Positions 1 through 6,834 are shown, counted from the stretch's first letter. The stretch is 7,344 bases of DNA from JBCCFW01 sp039029535 (GCA_039029535.1 JBCCFW010000259.1:1-7344), one strand, 5' to 3'. Numbers and translations are program-made. Notes: generated by a model from the sequence alone, not told the origin.

Positions 1-1236
1 CCACTGCAGGCCGTCCTGCGCCTCGAGGCACTCCTCCTCGTCGAGCAGGTCGCAACCTCCGTCGGGTAGGCAGCAGCGTCCGATGAGCTCCTCGCAGGCA
101 TCGTCGAGGTCGTCGCCGTCCTCGTCGCCGGCACAGACCTCGCCGGCGGCCCACGCCACGCCGCTGTCATCGAGACAGTCCTCCTCGAGCATGGGACCGT
201 CGCAGCTTCCGTCGTCGTAACAGCAGCGTCCGGCGAGCTCCTCGCAGGCATCGTCGAGGTCGTCGCCGTCCTCGTCGCCGGCACAGACCTCGCCGGCGGC
301 CCACGCCACGCCGCTGTCATCGAGGCAGTCCTCCTCGAGCATGGGGCCGTCGCAGCTCCCGTCGTCGTAACAGCAGCGTCCGACGAGCTCCTCGCAGGCG
401 TCGTCGATGTCGTCGCCGTCGTCATCCCCGAGGCAGGGCTCTCCGGCCGTCCACTCCAGGCCGTCGCAGTCGTCCTCGGCCATGGGGCCGTCGCAGCCGC
501 CGTCGTCGTAGCAGCAGCGTCCGACGAGCTCCTCGCAGGCGTCGTCGATCTCGTCACCGTCGTCATCGCCGAGGCAGGGCTCGCCGACCGTCCACTCCAG
601 GCCGTCGCAGTCGTCCTCGGCCATGGGACCGTCGCAGCTGCCGTCGTCGTAGCAGCAGCGTCCGACGAGCTCCTCGCAGGCGTCGTCGATGTCGTCACCG
701 TCGTCATCGCCGAGGCAGGGCTCGCCGGCCGTCCACTCCAGGCCAGCGCAGTCGTCCTCGGCCATGGGGCCGTCGCAGCTGCCGTCGTCGTAGCAGCAGC
801 GTCCGACGAGCTCTTCGCAGGCGTCGTCGATGTCGTCACCGTCCTCGTCGCCGAGGCAGGGCTCGCCGGCCGTCCACTCCAGGCCGTCGCAGTCGTCCTC
901 GGTCATGGGGCCGTCGCAGCTGCCGTCGTCGTAGCAGCAGCGTCCGACGAGCTCCTCGCAGGCATCGTCGATGTCGTCACTGTCGTCATCGCCGAGGCAG
1001 GGCTCGCCGGCCGTCCACTCGAGGCCGTCGCAGTCGTCCTCGGCCATGGGGCCGTCGCAGCTGCCGTCGTTGTAGCAACAGCGTCCGACGAGCTCTTCGC
1101 AGGCGTCGTCGATGTCGTCGCCGTCCGCGTCGCCCTGGCACGTCTCGCCGGCCTCCCAGCTCAGGCCGTCCCCGTCGTCGCAGTCGGTCTCCGTCACGTT
1201 GTCGTCGCACGATCCGTCGCTGAAGCAGCAGCGCCC
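1..1236 (-). repeat. Tandem coding repeat array, 141-bp and 150-bp units, about 8.5 copies
   Basis: The marker cagcagcgtc (encoding GRCC on the minus strand), or a close variant, recurs at 71, 221, 371, 512, 653, 794, 935, 1076 and 1226. The spacings are 150, 150, 141, 141, 141, 141, 141 and 150 bp, all multiples of three. The 141-bp units (47 residues) form a block of five near-identical copies. The 150-bp units differ by three extra residues between the fourth Cys and the Trp (DCDGLEW versus DCLDDSGVAW). Two near-identical 150-bp copies lie at the C-terminal side and one divergent copy follows the signal peptide. The array continues past the left edge, so the true copy number is unknown, and short-read assembly may have collapsed it. 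Confidence 0.93.
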
Positions 1237-1314
1237 CTCCTCCTCGTCGTCTCCGGCGAAGGCGGGACCCGTGGTCAGGAGGAGGAAGGCGAGGACGAGA
1301 CGAGGCCAGGGCAT
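1..1314 (-). CDS. Secreted acidic Cys-rich repeat protein with TSP3-like Ca-binding motifs (C-terminus outside window)
   Basis: The frame is open for 438 codons from an ATG at 1314 to the left edge, so the C-terminus is missing. GGAG lies 9 nt before the ATG. Residues 1-20 (MPWPRLVLAFLLLTTGPAFA) look like a Sec signal peptide with an AFA cleavage site, so the mature protein starts GDDEEEGRCC and is exported. From residue 27 onward the protein consists of repeats: eight complete (27-76, 77-123, 124-170, 171-217, 218-264, 265-311, 312-361, 362-411) and a ninth cut at the edge (412-438). Each full repeat has six Cys: GRCC, then DGSC, DDC, GEPC and DDAC. The segment GDDDGDDIDDACE resembles the thrombospondin type 3 calcium motif DxDGDGIGDACD. 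Inference: disulfide-bonded, calcium-stabilised surface or extracellular protein. Similar GxCC..DGSC..DC repeats occur, from memory, in secreted proteins of Planctomycetes and Myxococcota. No catalytic domain or membrane anchor is visible. Function is unknown. Confidence 0.88.
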   Translation of the reverse strand, partial: MPWPRLVLAFLLLTTGPAFAGDDEEEGRCCFSDGSCDDNVTETDCDDGDGLSWEAGETCQGDADGDDIDDACEELVGRCCYNDGSCDGPMAEDDCDGLEWTAGEPCLGDDDSDDIDDACEELVGRCCYDDGSCDGPMTEDDCDGLEWTAGEPCLGDEDGDDIDDACEELVGRCCYDDGSCDGPMAEDDCAGLEWTAGEPCLGDDDGDDIDDACEELVGRCCYDDGSCDGPMAEDDCDGLEWTVGEPCLGDDDGDEIDDACEELVGRCCYDDGGCDGPMAEDDCDGLEWTAGEPCLGDDDGDDIDDACEELVGRCCYDDGSCDGPMLEEDCLDDSGVAWAAGEVCAGDEDGDDLDDACEELAGRCCYDDGSCDGPMLEEDCLDDSGVAWAAGEVCAGDEDGDDLDDACEELIGRCCLPDGGCDLLDEEECLEAQDGLQW

Positions 1315-1530
1315 GGTGAGCGACTCCGAGGAAGCTGTCGGACCGGGCGGCGTGGCGCTCCGGAGGGACGAGGACTTGTCCTTGATAGCGGAATTCACGC
1401 CGGAAGAGGGAGGGGAATTCGGCAGCGGAGCCGAGAGTGGCTCAGCAGCCGAGGCCCCCCACCCGGGCCGGGTGGCTGACGATGGTCCGTGGAGAATGCC
1501 TCATGCGGGAGCTGTCGGACCACCCGAGTT
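1315..1530. other. Intergenic region upstream of the repeat-protein gene
   Basis: This 216-bp gap is the largest in the window and probably holds the promoter of the repeat-protein gene, but no convincing sigma-70 -35/-10 pair stands out. It contains a palindrome at 1459-1475, two GGAATTC copies at 1390-1396 and 1414-1420 (24 bp apart), and a 12-bp direct repeat agctgtcggacc at 1333-1344 and 1510-1521. No T-rich tract follows a hairpin on the minus strand, so a classic rho-independent terminator for the preceding gene is not seen. No small ORF with a good ribosome binding site was found. Confidence 0.5.
1459..1475. promoter_or_regulatory. GC-rich palindrome, possible operator or weak hairpin
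   Basis: ccacccgggccgggtgg is a perfect inverted repeat with 8-bp arms around one central base. As RNA it could form a 7-bp stem with a 3-nt loop. It sits 145 bp upstream of the repeat-protein start and 56 bp after the stop of the preceding gene. Without a following U-tract it is a poor intrinsic terminator. An operator is possible, but in DNA this GC-rich the palindrome may be chance. Confidence 0.25.
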
Positions 1531-1890
1531 TCAGGCAAGGGGGGCGGTCCCTCCGCGTCGCCAGGCGTCGAGCTCGTCCAGGAAGCTCTGCAGGTTCCGA
1601 TCGAAGCGCCCTCGCTGCAACGGCAGCCGGGCGAGCCCCATGTCCATGTAGCCGCTGGGAAGCTCCTCGGTCGCGACGATCACCCAGACCGCGCTCGACT
1701 TCGGGCCCTGCCCCTCGAACTGGGGATCGACGAGGAAGCTGATGACGAGCTCGAGACCGTACTGCTCGCGGGTCGAGCGAAGCCACCAGTGTTCCGCGGC
1801 CCACCAGTCCGTGCCCTGGAGGTCCACGCGGAGCTGTTCCCAACCTCGGTCGAGCAAACCGCCGAGGAGCTGATCGCGGTGCCCAGGCAT
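1531..1890 (-). CDS. Hypothetical protein, 119 aa, Trp-rich, soluble
   Basis: I do not recognise this family. The ATG at 1890 lies 7 nt after the stop of the upstream membrane-protein gene, and that stop is part of a GGGGTGA sequence that can serve as ribosome binding site, indicating translational coupling. A longer reading back to 2034 in the same frame would overlap the neighbour for over 130 bp and gives a low-complexity Ser/Arg stretch, so it was rejected. The protein has no signal peptide or membrane segment. Visible features are a Trp cluster (TDWWAAEHWWLRS, residues 28-40), two predicted beta strands (GLELVISFLVDP near 45-56 and SAVWVIVATEELP near 66-78) and a charged C-terminal helix (RFDRNLQSFLDELDAWRR, 95-112). 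This pattern suggests a small alpha/beta fold. It probably works with the membrane protein upstream, judged only from coupling. Confidence 0.8.
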   Translation of the reverse strand: MPGHRDQLLGGLLDRGWEQLRVDLQGTDWWAAEHWWLRSTREQYGLELVISFLVDPQFEGQGPKSSAVWVIVATEELPSGYMDMGLARLPLQRGRFDRNLQSFLDELDAWRRGGTAPLA

Positions 1891-1897
1891 CGCGTCG

Positions 1898-2158
1898 TCA
1901 CCCCATCGATTCGAAGATCGCCGCGACGGAGCCCGGGCCGAAGACGGCGTGGACCAGGAGCAGGCCACCGACGACGATGAGGAGCGCTCGGGGCGAGGTC
2001 GCGAACATCTGCCCCAAGCGCTCCGCGGCCGCATGAATCTCCTTGCGAGCCTGGTCGATCGTCTCCTCGGACAAGAAGACCGCGGAGAACAGGATCCCCA
2101 GGGCGACGACGCCCACCGCGATGCGGGGCGCCACCATCAGCAGCTCTTCGGTCGTCAC
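1898..2158 (-). CDS. Small membrane protein, 86 aa, two predicted TM helices
   Basis: No family is recognised. The chosen start is GTG at 2158 because a strong GGAGG sequence lies 5 nt before it; the in-frame ATG at residue 8 has no comparable site. Hydrophobic segments at about 10-29 (APRIAVGVVALGILFSAVFL) and 58-82 (RALLIVVGGLLLVHAVFGPG onward) should span the inner membrane. Between them is a roughly 28-residue charged, amphipathic stretch (EETIDQARKEIHAAAERLGQ). The topology is a short hairpin with both ends on the same side. The gene starts 28 nt after the AIM24-fusion gene and ends 7 nt before the next start, so it sits in the middle of a likely three-gene operon. A role as partner or anchor for its neighbours is inference only. 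Confidence 0.8.
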   Translation of the reverse strand: MTTEELLMVAPRIAVGVVALGILFSAVFLSEETIDQARKEIHAAAERLGQMFATSPRALLIVVGGLLLVHAVFGPGSVAAIFESMG

Positions 2159-2186
2159 GTCTCCCTCCCTGACGCGCCTCGCGCGT

Positions 2187-3191
2187 CTACTCCTCGCCGA
2201 TGAGGCTCCCGAGACCGAAGCCGCCGAGCACGTTGCCCTCGCCCTTCGAGGCTCCGGGGCCAGCCGCCGAAGCGATGCGTCCGGCCAGACGCGAGAACGG
2301 CAGCGACTGGAGCCACACGCGACCCGGTCCCGTGAGCGTGGCGAGGAAGAGACCCTCGCCGCCGAAGAAGAGGCTCTTCACGCCCTTCACCATCTGGATG
2401 TCGTGGTCGACGCTGGGCTGCATGGCGACGATGCAGCCGGTGTCGAGCTTGAGCGTCTGACCCGGCTCGAGGTCGCGCTCGACGATGGTCCCGCCTGCGT
2501 GGACGAAGCCGAAGCCGTCACCGCGCAGGCGCTGGAGGATGAAGCCCTCCCCGCCGAAGAGACCGGCGCCGAAGCGCTTGGAGAAGGCGATGCCGACCTC
2601 CGTGCCCTTGGCTGCGCAGAGGAAGCTGTCCTTCTGGCAGAGGATCTCGCCACCCAGGCCCGCGAGGTCGAGCGGGATGATCTTGCCCGGGTAGGGCGAG
2701 GCGAAGGCGACGTGGCTCTTCCCCTGCGCCGTGGCAGTGAAGTGAGTCATGAACAGGCTCTCGCCCGTGACCAGCCGCTTGCCCGCCGAGAGCGCCTTGC
2801 CGAGGAGACCCTGGTCCGCCTCGCTGCCGTCGCCCATCTTCGTGTCCATCTCGATGGTGGCGTCCTGATACATCATGGCGCCGGCCTCGGCGATGACCGT
2901 CTCGCCCGGGTCGAGCTCGATCTCGACGAACTGCATCTCCTCACCGCAGATCTTGAAGTCGATCTCGTGAGAGCGTCCGCCCGCGCGCGGGATCTGCGGC
3001 ATGGACGGACCGGCCATGGCGAGCGCGCCCTTGAAGGCGGCGATCTCGGAGACCGGAGCCCACTCGGGGAGCCCTTCCTTCCAGGCCAGCGCGGTCTTCG
3101 GCCAGCGACCGGCGGCCAGGCCCTCCATGACCGAGGCCTCGTCGAGGGGGCCTTCCTTGCGTTGTCCAACAGCGACGTACCAGCTCGACAT
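2187..3191 (-). CDS. GYF_2 domain-AIM24/TIGR00266 family fusion protein
   Basis: The 334-residue product begins at ATG 3191, with AAGGAG ending 8 nt upstream. Residues 3-52 match the bacterial GYF_2 (DUF4339) pattern: SWYVAVGQ, KEGPLDEASVMEGLAAGRW, TALAWKEGLPEWAPVSEI. GYF_2 is thought to be a small protein-interaction module. A Pro/Gly linker (about 58-72) leads to an AIM24-like domain (about 74-308), recognised by the opening HEIDFKICGEEMQFVEIELDPGE (split here: HEIDFKICGEEM, then QFVEIELDPGE), FASPYPGKIIPLDL, the duplicated FGGEGF/FGGEGLFL elements and the signature TGPGRVWLQSLP near 287-298. AIM24 domains form a beta fold and are named after a yeast mitochondrial inner-membrane protein; the bacterial role is not established. 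A Gly-rich tail (309-334) ends the protein. No signal peptide or TM segment is visible. It follows queF by 30 bp and precedes two small genes in the same direction. The family call is firm; the function is unknown. Confidence 0.92.
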   Translation of the reverse strand: MSSWYVAVGQRKEGPLDEASVMEGLAAGRWPKTALAWKEGLPEWAPVSEIAAFKGALAMAGPSMPQIPRAGGRSHEIDFKICGEEMQFVEIELDPGETVIAEAGAMMYQDATIEMDTKMGDGSEADQGLLGKALSAGKRLVTGESLFMTHFTATAQGKSHVAFASPYPGKIIPLDLAGLGGEILCQKDSFLCAAKGTEVGIAFSKRFGAGLFGGEGFILQRLRGDGFGFVHAGGTIVERDLEPGQTLKLDTGCIVAMQPSVDHDIQMVKGVKSLFFGGEGLFLATLTGPGRVWLQSLPFSRLAGRIASAAGPGASKGEGNVLGGFGLGSLIGEE

Positions 3192-3221
3192 GGGCTCAGC
3201 TCCTTGCTTTCAGGGTCCGGG

Positions 3222-3593
3222 TCAGTCGGTCTTTCGGTAGTGGGCCGTGATGACCGCGTGGATCCCGCCCCGCACCATGAAGTCGGCCTCGAGGGTCATC
3301 TCTCGGGGCGAGCAAGCGGTGACGAGATCGTCGAGGATGCGGTTGGTCACGTCCTCGTGAAAGGCGCCCTCGTCCCGGAAGCTCCAGAGGTAGAGCTTGA
3401 GGGACTTGAGCTCGATGCAGGTCCGGTCCGGCACGTAGGTGAGACGCAAGGTAGCGAAGTCGGGCTGGCCGGTCTTGGGACAGAGACAGGTGAACTCGGG
3501 GCACTCGAATCGGATCTCGTAGCCCCGCCCCGACGGGAGATCGGGGTGAGGGTTGGGGAAGGTCTCGAGTTCACGGCTCGGCTGGGTGCTCAC
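3222..3593 (-). CDS. queF: NADPH-dependent 7-cyano-7-deazaguanine reductase QueF (type I)
   Basis: QueF reduces the nitrile of preQ0 to the amine preQ1 using NADPH, a cytosolic step in making queuosine for tRNA wobble position 34. The 123-residue product is the short, single-domain type. Visible motifs: ELETFPNPHPD (8-18), PEFTCLCPKTGQPDFA (32-47) with the catalytic Cys38 that forms the thioimide and the proton-donating Asp45, the NADPH-binding QueF motif ELKSLKLY (61-68), and FHE (78-80) whose Glu binds the substrate. The chosen start is GTG at 3593, giving MSTQPSRELETFPNP, which matches how I recall many homologues beginning. A longer reading from GTG 3632 adds 13 non-conserved residues and is less likely. 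No good ribosome binding site precedes either. A TAGAAT element just upstream raises the possibility of a separate promoter. The position after dnaE2 does not suggest a shared function. Confidence 0.95.
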   Translation of the reverse strand: MSTQPSRELETFPNPHPDLPSGRGYEIRFECPEFTCLCPKTGQPDFATLRLTYVPDRTCIELKSLKLYLWSFRDEGAFHEDVTNRILDDLVTACSPREMTLEADFMVRGGIHAVITAHYRKTD

Positions 3594-3600
3594 GCAGGGG

Positions 3601-3606
3601 ATTCTA
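3601..3606 (-). promoter_or_regulatory. queF: Possible -10 element for queF (TAGAAT)
   Basis: On the minus strand TAGAAT (5 of 6 matches to TATAAT) lies in a very GC-rich stretch and ends 7 nt before the preferred queF GTG at 3593. Transcription would start at about 3594-3593, giving a leaderless or nearly leaderless mRNA, which would explain the absence of a Shine-Dalgarno sequence there. No good -35 box is present at 16-18 bp; GTGAAA is 20 bp upstream. The call rests on one hexamer and the spacing. Confidence 0.35.
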
Positions 3607-3645
3607 CCCCCGCGACCGGGCTCGAGTTTCACGAGTGTCGGACGT

Positions 3646-6600
3646 CTACCGGAAGTCCCGCGAGCTCTCCGGAAGCTCCCTCCCCGCTCCCGGCAGGTCG
3701 AGGGGCGCGAAGTCCTCGGCGACCACCTGCACGACGGCGCCTTCCCGCTGGAGCTTGCCGCGGGCCTGCAGGAGCACCGCCCGACGCAGCAAGGCCCGGT
3801 GCCGACGCTGGGTCTTCTCCCGGACGATGAGGTTGATGAAGCCCTCCTCGTCCTCGAGAGTCAGGAAGAGCACGCCCTTCGCCGTCGCCGGACGTTGACG
3901 GCAGATGACCAGGCCGGCGCTCTCGACCACCGTCCCGGGCGCGGTCTCGGCCAGCTCGGTCGAGGAGAGCACGTCCTGCGCTCGCAGCTCCTCGCGCAGG
4001 AGCTGTAGCGGGTGCACGCTGCTGGGCACGCCGATGAGCCGGTAGTCGAGGACCGTCTGCTCGACGAGGTCGGGCTCGGGAGGACGGGTGGTGTCGCTCT
4101 CCTCCGGCAAGTCCTGACCGCTCCACAGCGGACCGAGCTCGGAGCTCGTGCAGAGCCGGCTGACCTCCCACTGCGCCTGACGTCGCTCCAGCCCGAACGA
4201 GCCGAAGGCCCCCGCCGCCGCCAAGGTCTCGAGCACCGAACGCGGCAGGCCCGACCTCCGCACGTAATCGGCGAGGCTCTCGAAGGGAGCCTGGGAGGCC
4301 AGGCGCTCGGCCCGGGGACGCAGGCCCTCGGCCAGCCCCCGGAGGAAGCGCAGCCCCAGGCGGATCGTGCCGTTGCCCTCCTCGGGCACGCGATGACGGA
4401 GCCCGCTCCCCTGCTCGGGTCGCGTGGTCGCCCGCACGACCCGGGTCTCCCAGGTACTGCTGTTGACGTCGATGGGCAGGACCTCGATGCCCCGTCGTCG
4501 TGCGTCCTCGGCGATGCTGCCAATCGAGTAGAACCCCATGGGCTGGGCGTGGAGCAGCGCCGCGGTGAACTCCACCGGGTAGTGGACCTTCAGCCAGGCC
4601 GAGGCGTTGACCAGGATGGCGAAGGACGCGGCGTGGCTCTCGGCGAAGCCGAAGTGCGCGAAGGACTCGACCTGACGCAGCACCGTCGCCCGCGCCGCGT
4701 CCGAGTACCCCTGGTCCTTCATGCCCTGCTCGAGGCGGGCGAGCAGCGGCACGATCTTCTTCTCCGCCCGTGAGTGCCCCAGGGCCTTGCGGAGCTCGTC
4801 GGCCTCCTCCGGCGTGAAGCCACCCGCCACCATGGCCAGTCGCATGCCCTGCTCTTGAAAGAGCGGCACGCCGAGCGTGCGAGCGAGCACGGGCTCGAGG
4901 CTCTCGTGGGGATAGGTGATGGCCTCCTCCCCGTTGCGTCGGCGCAGGTAGGGATGGACGAGGTCGCCCTGGATGGGACCGGGGCGGATGAGCGAGACCT
5001 CGATGACCAGGTCGTGGAAGCTCTTCGGCTTCATCCGCGGCAGGGTCGACATCTGCGCCCGGGACTCGACCTGGAAGATGCCGACGGTGTCAGCCTTCTC
5101 CAGTAGCTCGAAGACGGCTGGATCGTCGAGAGGGATGGTCGACAGCTCGAGCCGACGTCCGTGTCGTTCCTCGATGAAGCGGAAGGCCTCCTGCAAGAGC
5201 GTGAGCATCCCCAGGCCGAGCAGGTCGATCTTGACGATGCCCCGTGCGTTGAGGTCGTCCTTGTCCCACTGCACGACGGTCCGGTCGGCCATGGTCGCCG
5301 GCTCGATGGGGACGACCTCGCTCAGGGGCTCGCGGCTGATGACCATCCCGCCGACGTGGATCCCCAGGTGACGGGGCAGGTCGTCGATCTCGCGGCAGAG
5401 CCGGACGAGCTCGCGGAGGACCTCGCCGTTCTCCTCCCCCGAGACCAGCTCGCCGAGCTCGGACGGATCACCGAGCCTTCCCCGTCCGCCGAGCACCTTG
5501 GACAGGCCGTTGACCTCCGAGGCCTGGAGCCCGAGAGCCTTGCTGACGTCGCGCACCGCCGAGCGCGATCGAAAGCAGATCTTCTCGCAGGCCATGGCGG
5601 CGTGATCGCGACCGTAGCGACGGTAGACGTGCTGGATGATCTCCTCGCGATGACGATGGGCGATGTCGAGATCGATGTCGGGCGGCTCGCCCTGCCCCGT
5701 GCGGCCGGCGGAGAGAAAGCGCTCGAAGAGCAGCCCCCGACCGACCGGATCGACCGAGGTGATCCCGAGGCAGTAGCAGACCACCGAGTTGGCCGCCGAG
5801 CCACGTCCCTGGCAGAGGATGCCGGCCTGTCGACAGGTCTCGACGATCTCCCAGACGATGAGGAAGTAGCCGGCGAGCCCCAGCTTCTCGATGACGTCGA
5901 GCTCGTGAGAGAGCTGCCGCGACACTCGAGCGGTGAGCGGTCGGTAGCGGGTCCGCGCACCTTCGTGCACGAGGCGATGGAGGTACGAGAAAGTGCTCTC
6001 CCCGTCGGGCACCGGGAACGACGGGAGCTGGCAGTCGATCTCGTCGAGCTCGAAGCGACAGGCCTCGGCCAGGGTCTCGGCCTGCTTGAGCGCCCCGGGG
6101 AACTCGGCGAAGAGCGCCTTCATCTCCTTCTCGTCCCGGAGCTGGTGCTCGGCGTTGGCCAGGAGCAGGGTGCCCGCCTCGTTCAGGCTGCAGTGATGAC
6201 GGATGCAGGTGAGGACGTCGTGGAGGTCCTTGTCCTCCCGTCGGGCGAAGCGCACGCCGCCGGTGGCGACCAGGGGCACCTCGAGCTGTCGCGACAGCGA
6301 GGCGAGGTCGGCGATCCACTGTCGCTCACCTTGCTCGAGATGACGCTGGATCTCGAGGAAGCAACGGTCACGACCGAAGATCTCGCGGAGCTGACCCAGG
6401 AGCCGGCGGGCACCGACGTGGTCGTGACGCCGCAGGCAGGAGAGCACGGAGCCCTCCTTCCAGCCGGTGAGGACGAACAGCCCCCGCGCGTGCTCGGAGA
6501 GCAGCTCCCAGTCGGCTGCGGCCTCTCCCTTCGGACGACGGGCTTGCGCCCGGCTGATGAGCCGCGAGAGCTGTCGGTAGCCGTCGGCGTCCCGAACGAG

Positions 6601-6828
6601 CAGGACGACGTGGCCACCCACGTCGAGCTCGAGCTCGCAGCCGACGATGGGTCGCACCGTCGTGCCGGCGGTCGCCTCGACGAAGCGTGGGAGCCCCGAG
6701 AGCGAGGCGACGTCGGTGAGAGCGAGGGCGGTGATCCCTCGCTCCTGCGCCACCTCGACCAGGGCCTCGGGCGCGCTCGCTCCCTGCAGGAAGGAGAAGC
6801 ACGACCGACAGTGCAGCTCGCTGCGCAA
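3646..6828 (-). CDS. dnaE2: Error-prone DNA polymerase DnaE2 (ImuC)
   Basis: This 1060-residue C-family polymerase, within the usual DnaE2 length, performs mutagenic translesion synthesis with ImuB after DNA damage. The N-terminal PHP domain (1 to about 215) opens with LHCRSCFSFLQGAS; the second His of the usual HxH metal motif is Arg8, as DnaE2 proteins often have a degenerate motif here. The polymerase core includes GRGSAANS (341-348), the catalytic EPPDIDLDI (381-389) with Asp386 and Asp388 as likely metal ligands, KIDLLGLGML (533-542) with the third Asp535, GIFQVESRAQM (583-593), SLIRPGPIQ (612-620) and FQEQGMRLAM (657-666). A helix-hairpin-helix region follows (about 855-885), then an OB-fold (about 966-1045) with GLVICRQRPATAKGVLFLTLEDEEG split around 972-996. 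The end SSRDFR is typical of DnaE2. The start is TTG at 6828, 6 nt after the imuB stop, with GGAAGGA 10 nt upstream. Confidence 0.95.
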   Translation of the reverse strand: MRSELHCRSCFSFLQGASAPEALVEVAQERGITALALTDVASLSGLPRFVEATAGTTVRPIVGCELELDVGGHVVLLVRDADGYRQLSRLISRAQARRPKGEAAADWELLSEHARGLFVLTGWKEGSVLSCLRRHDHVGARRLLGQLREIFGRDRCFLEIQRHLEQGERQWIADLASLSRQLEVPLVATGGVRFARREDKDLHDVLTCIRHHCSLNEAGTLLLANAEHQLRDEKEMKALFAEFPGALKQAETLAEACRFELDEIDCQLPSFPVPDGESTFSYLHRLVHEGARTRYRPLTARVSRQLSHELDVIEKLGLAGYFLIVWEIVETCRQAGILCQGRGSAANSVVCYCLGITSVDPVGRGLLFERFLSAGRTGQGEPPDIDLDIAHRHREEIIQHVYRRYGRDHAAMACEKICFRSRSAVRDVSKALGLQASEVNGLSKVLGGRGRLGDPSELGELVSGEENGEVLRELVRLCREIDDLPRHLGIHVGGMVISREPLSEVVPIEPATMADRTVVQWDKDDLNARGIVKIDLLGLGMLTLLQEAFRFIEERHGRRLELSTIPLDDPAVFELLEKADTVGIFQVESRAQMSTLPRMKPKSFHDLVIEVSLIRPGPIQGDLVHPYLRRRNGEEAITYPHESLEPVLARTLGVPLFQEQGMRLAMVAGGFTPEEADELRKALGHSRAEKKIVPLLARLEQGMKDQGYSDAARATVLRQVESFAHFGFAESHAASFAILVNASAWLKVHYPVEFTAALLHAQPMGFYSIGSIAEDARRRGIEVLPIDVNSSTWETRVVRATTRPEQGSGLRHRVPEEGNGTIRLGLRFLRGLAEGLRPRAERLASQAPFESLADYVRRSGLPRSVLETLAAAGAFGSFGLERRQAQWEVSRLCTSSELGPLWSGQDLPEESDTTRPPEPDLVEQTVLDYRLIGVPSSVHPLQLLREELRAQDVLSSTELAETAPGTVVESAGLVICRQRPATAKGVLFLTLEDEEGFINLIVREKTQRRHRALLRRAVLLQARGKLQREGAVVQVVAEDFAPLDLPGAGRELPESSRDFR

Positions 6829-6834
6829 GAGTTG

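Noticed and set aside
986..1210. Minus-strand frame of 74 codons, nearly all Arg/Gly/Leu
   Set aside because: It is an alternate frame of the tandem repeats, with the Arg-rich composition that a shift of Asp/Gly codons produces.
1..1236. CRISPR-like regular repeats
   Set aside because: The repetition covers the entire unit, keeps a reading frame and has no unique spacers, so it is a coding tandem repeat.
1459..1475. Intrinsic terminator at the palindrome
   Set aside because: The possible stem is only 7 bp and is followed on the minus strand by G/C-rich sequence without a U-tract.
1112..1651. Plus-strand open frame of 179 codons over the signal-peptide region of the repeat gene
   Set aside because: The opposite strand encodes a coherent signal peptide and repeats; this frame is Ser/Pro/Arg-rich and crosses both the intergenic gap and another gene.
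1891..2034. Upstream extension of the 119-aa protein to 2034
   Set aside because: It overlaps almost all of the second half of the membrane-protein gene, is Ser/Arg/Pro-rich, and a better start with coupling exists at 1890.
3594..3632. Longer QueF N-terminus from GTG 3632
   Set aside because: The added residues (MKLEPGRGGRIPC) have no counterpart in QueF as I know the family, whereas the shorter start gives the familiar MSTQPS opening.
2043..3830. Plus-strand open frame of 595 codons
   Set aside because: It runs antisense across the AIM24 fusion, queF and the end of dnaE2, which have clear family motifs. Its composition (Ala, Glu, Leu, Arg, Asp rich, no motif) is the usual shadow in GC-rich DNA.
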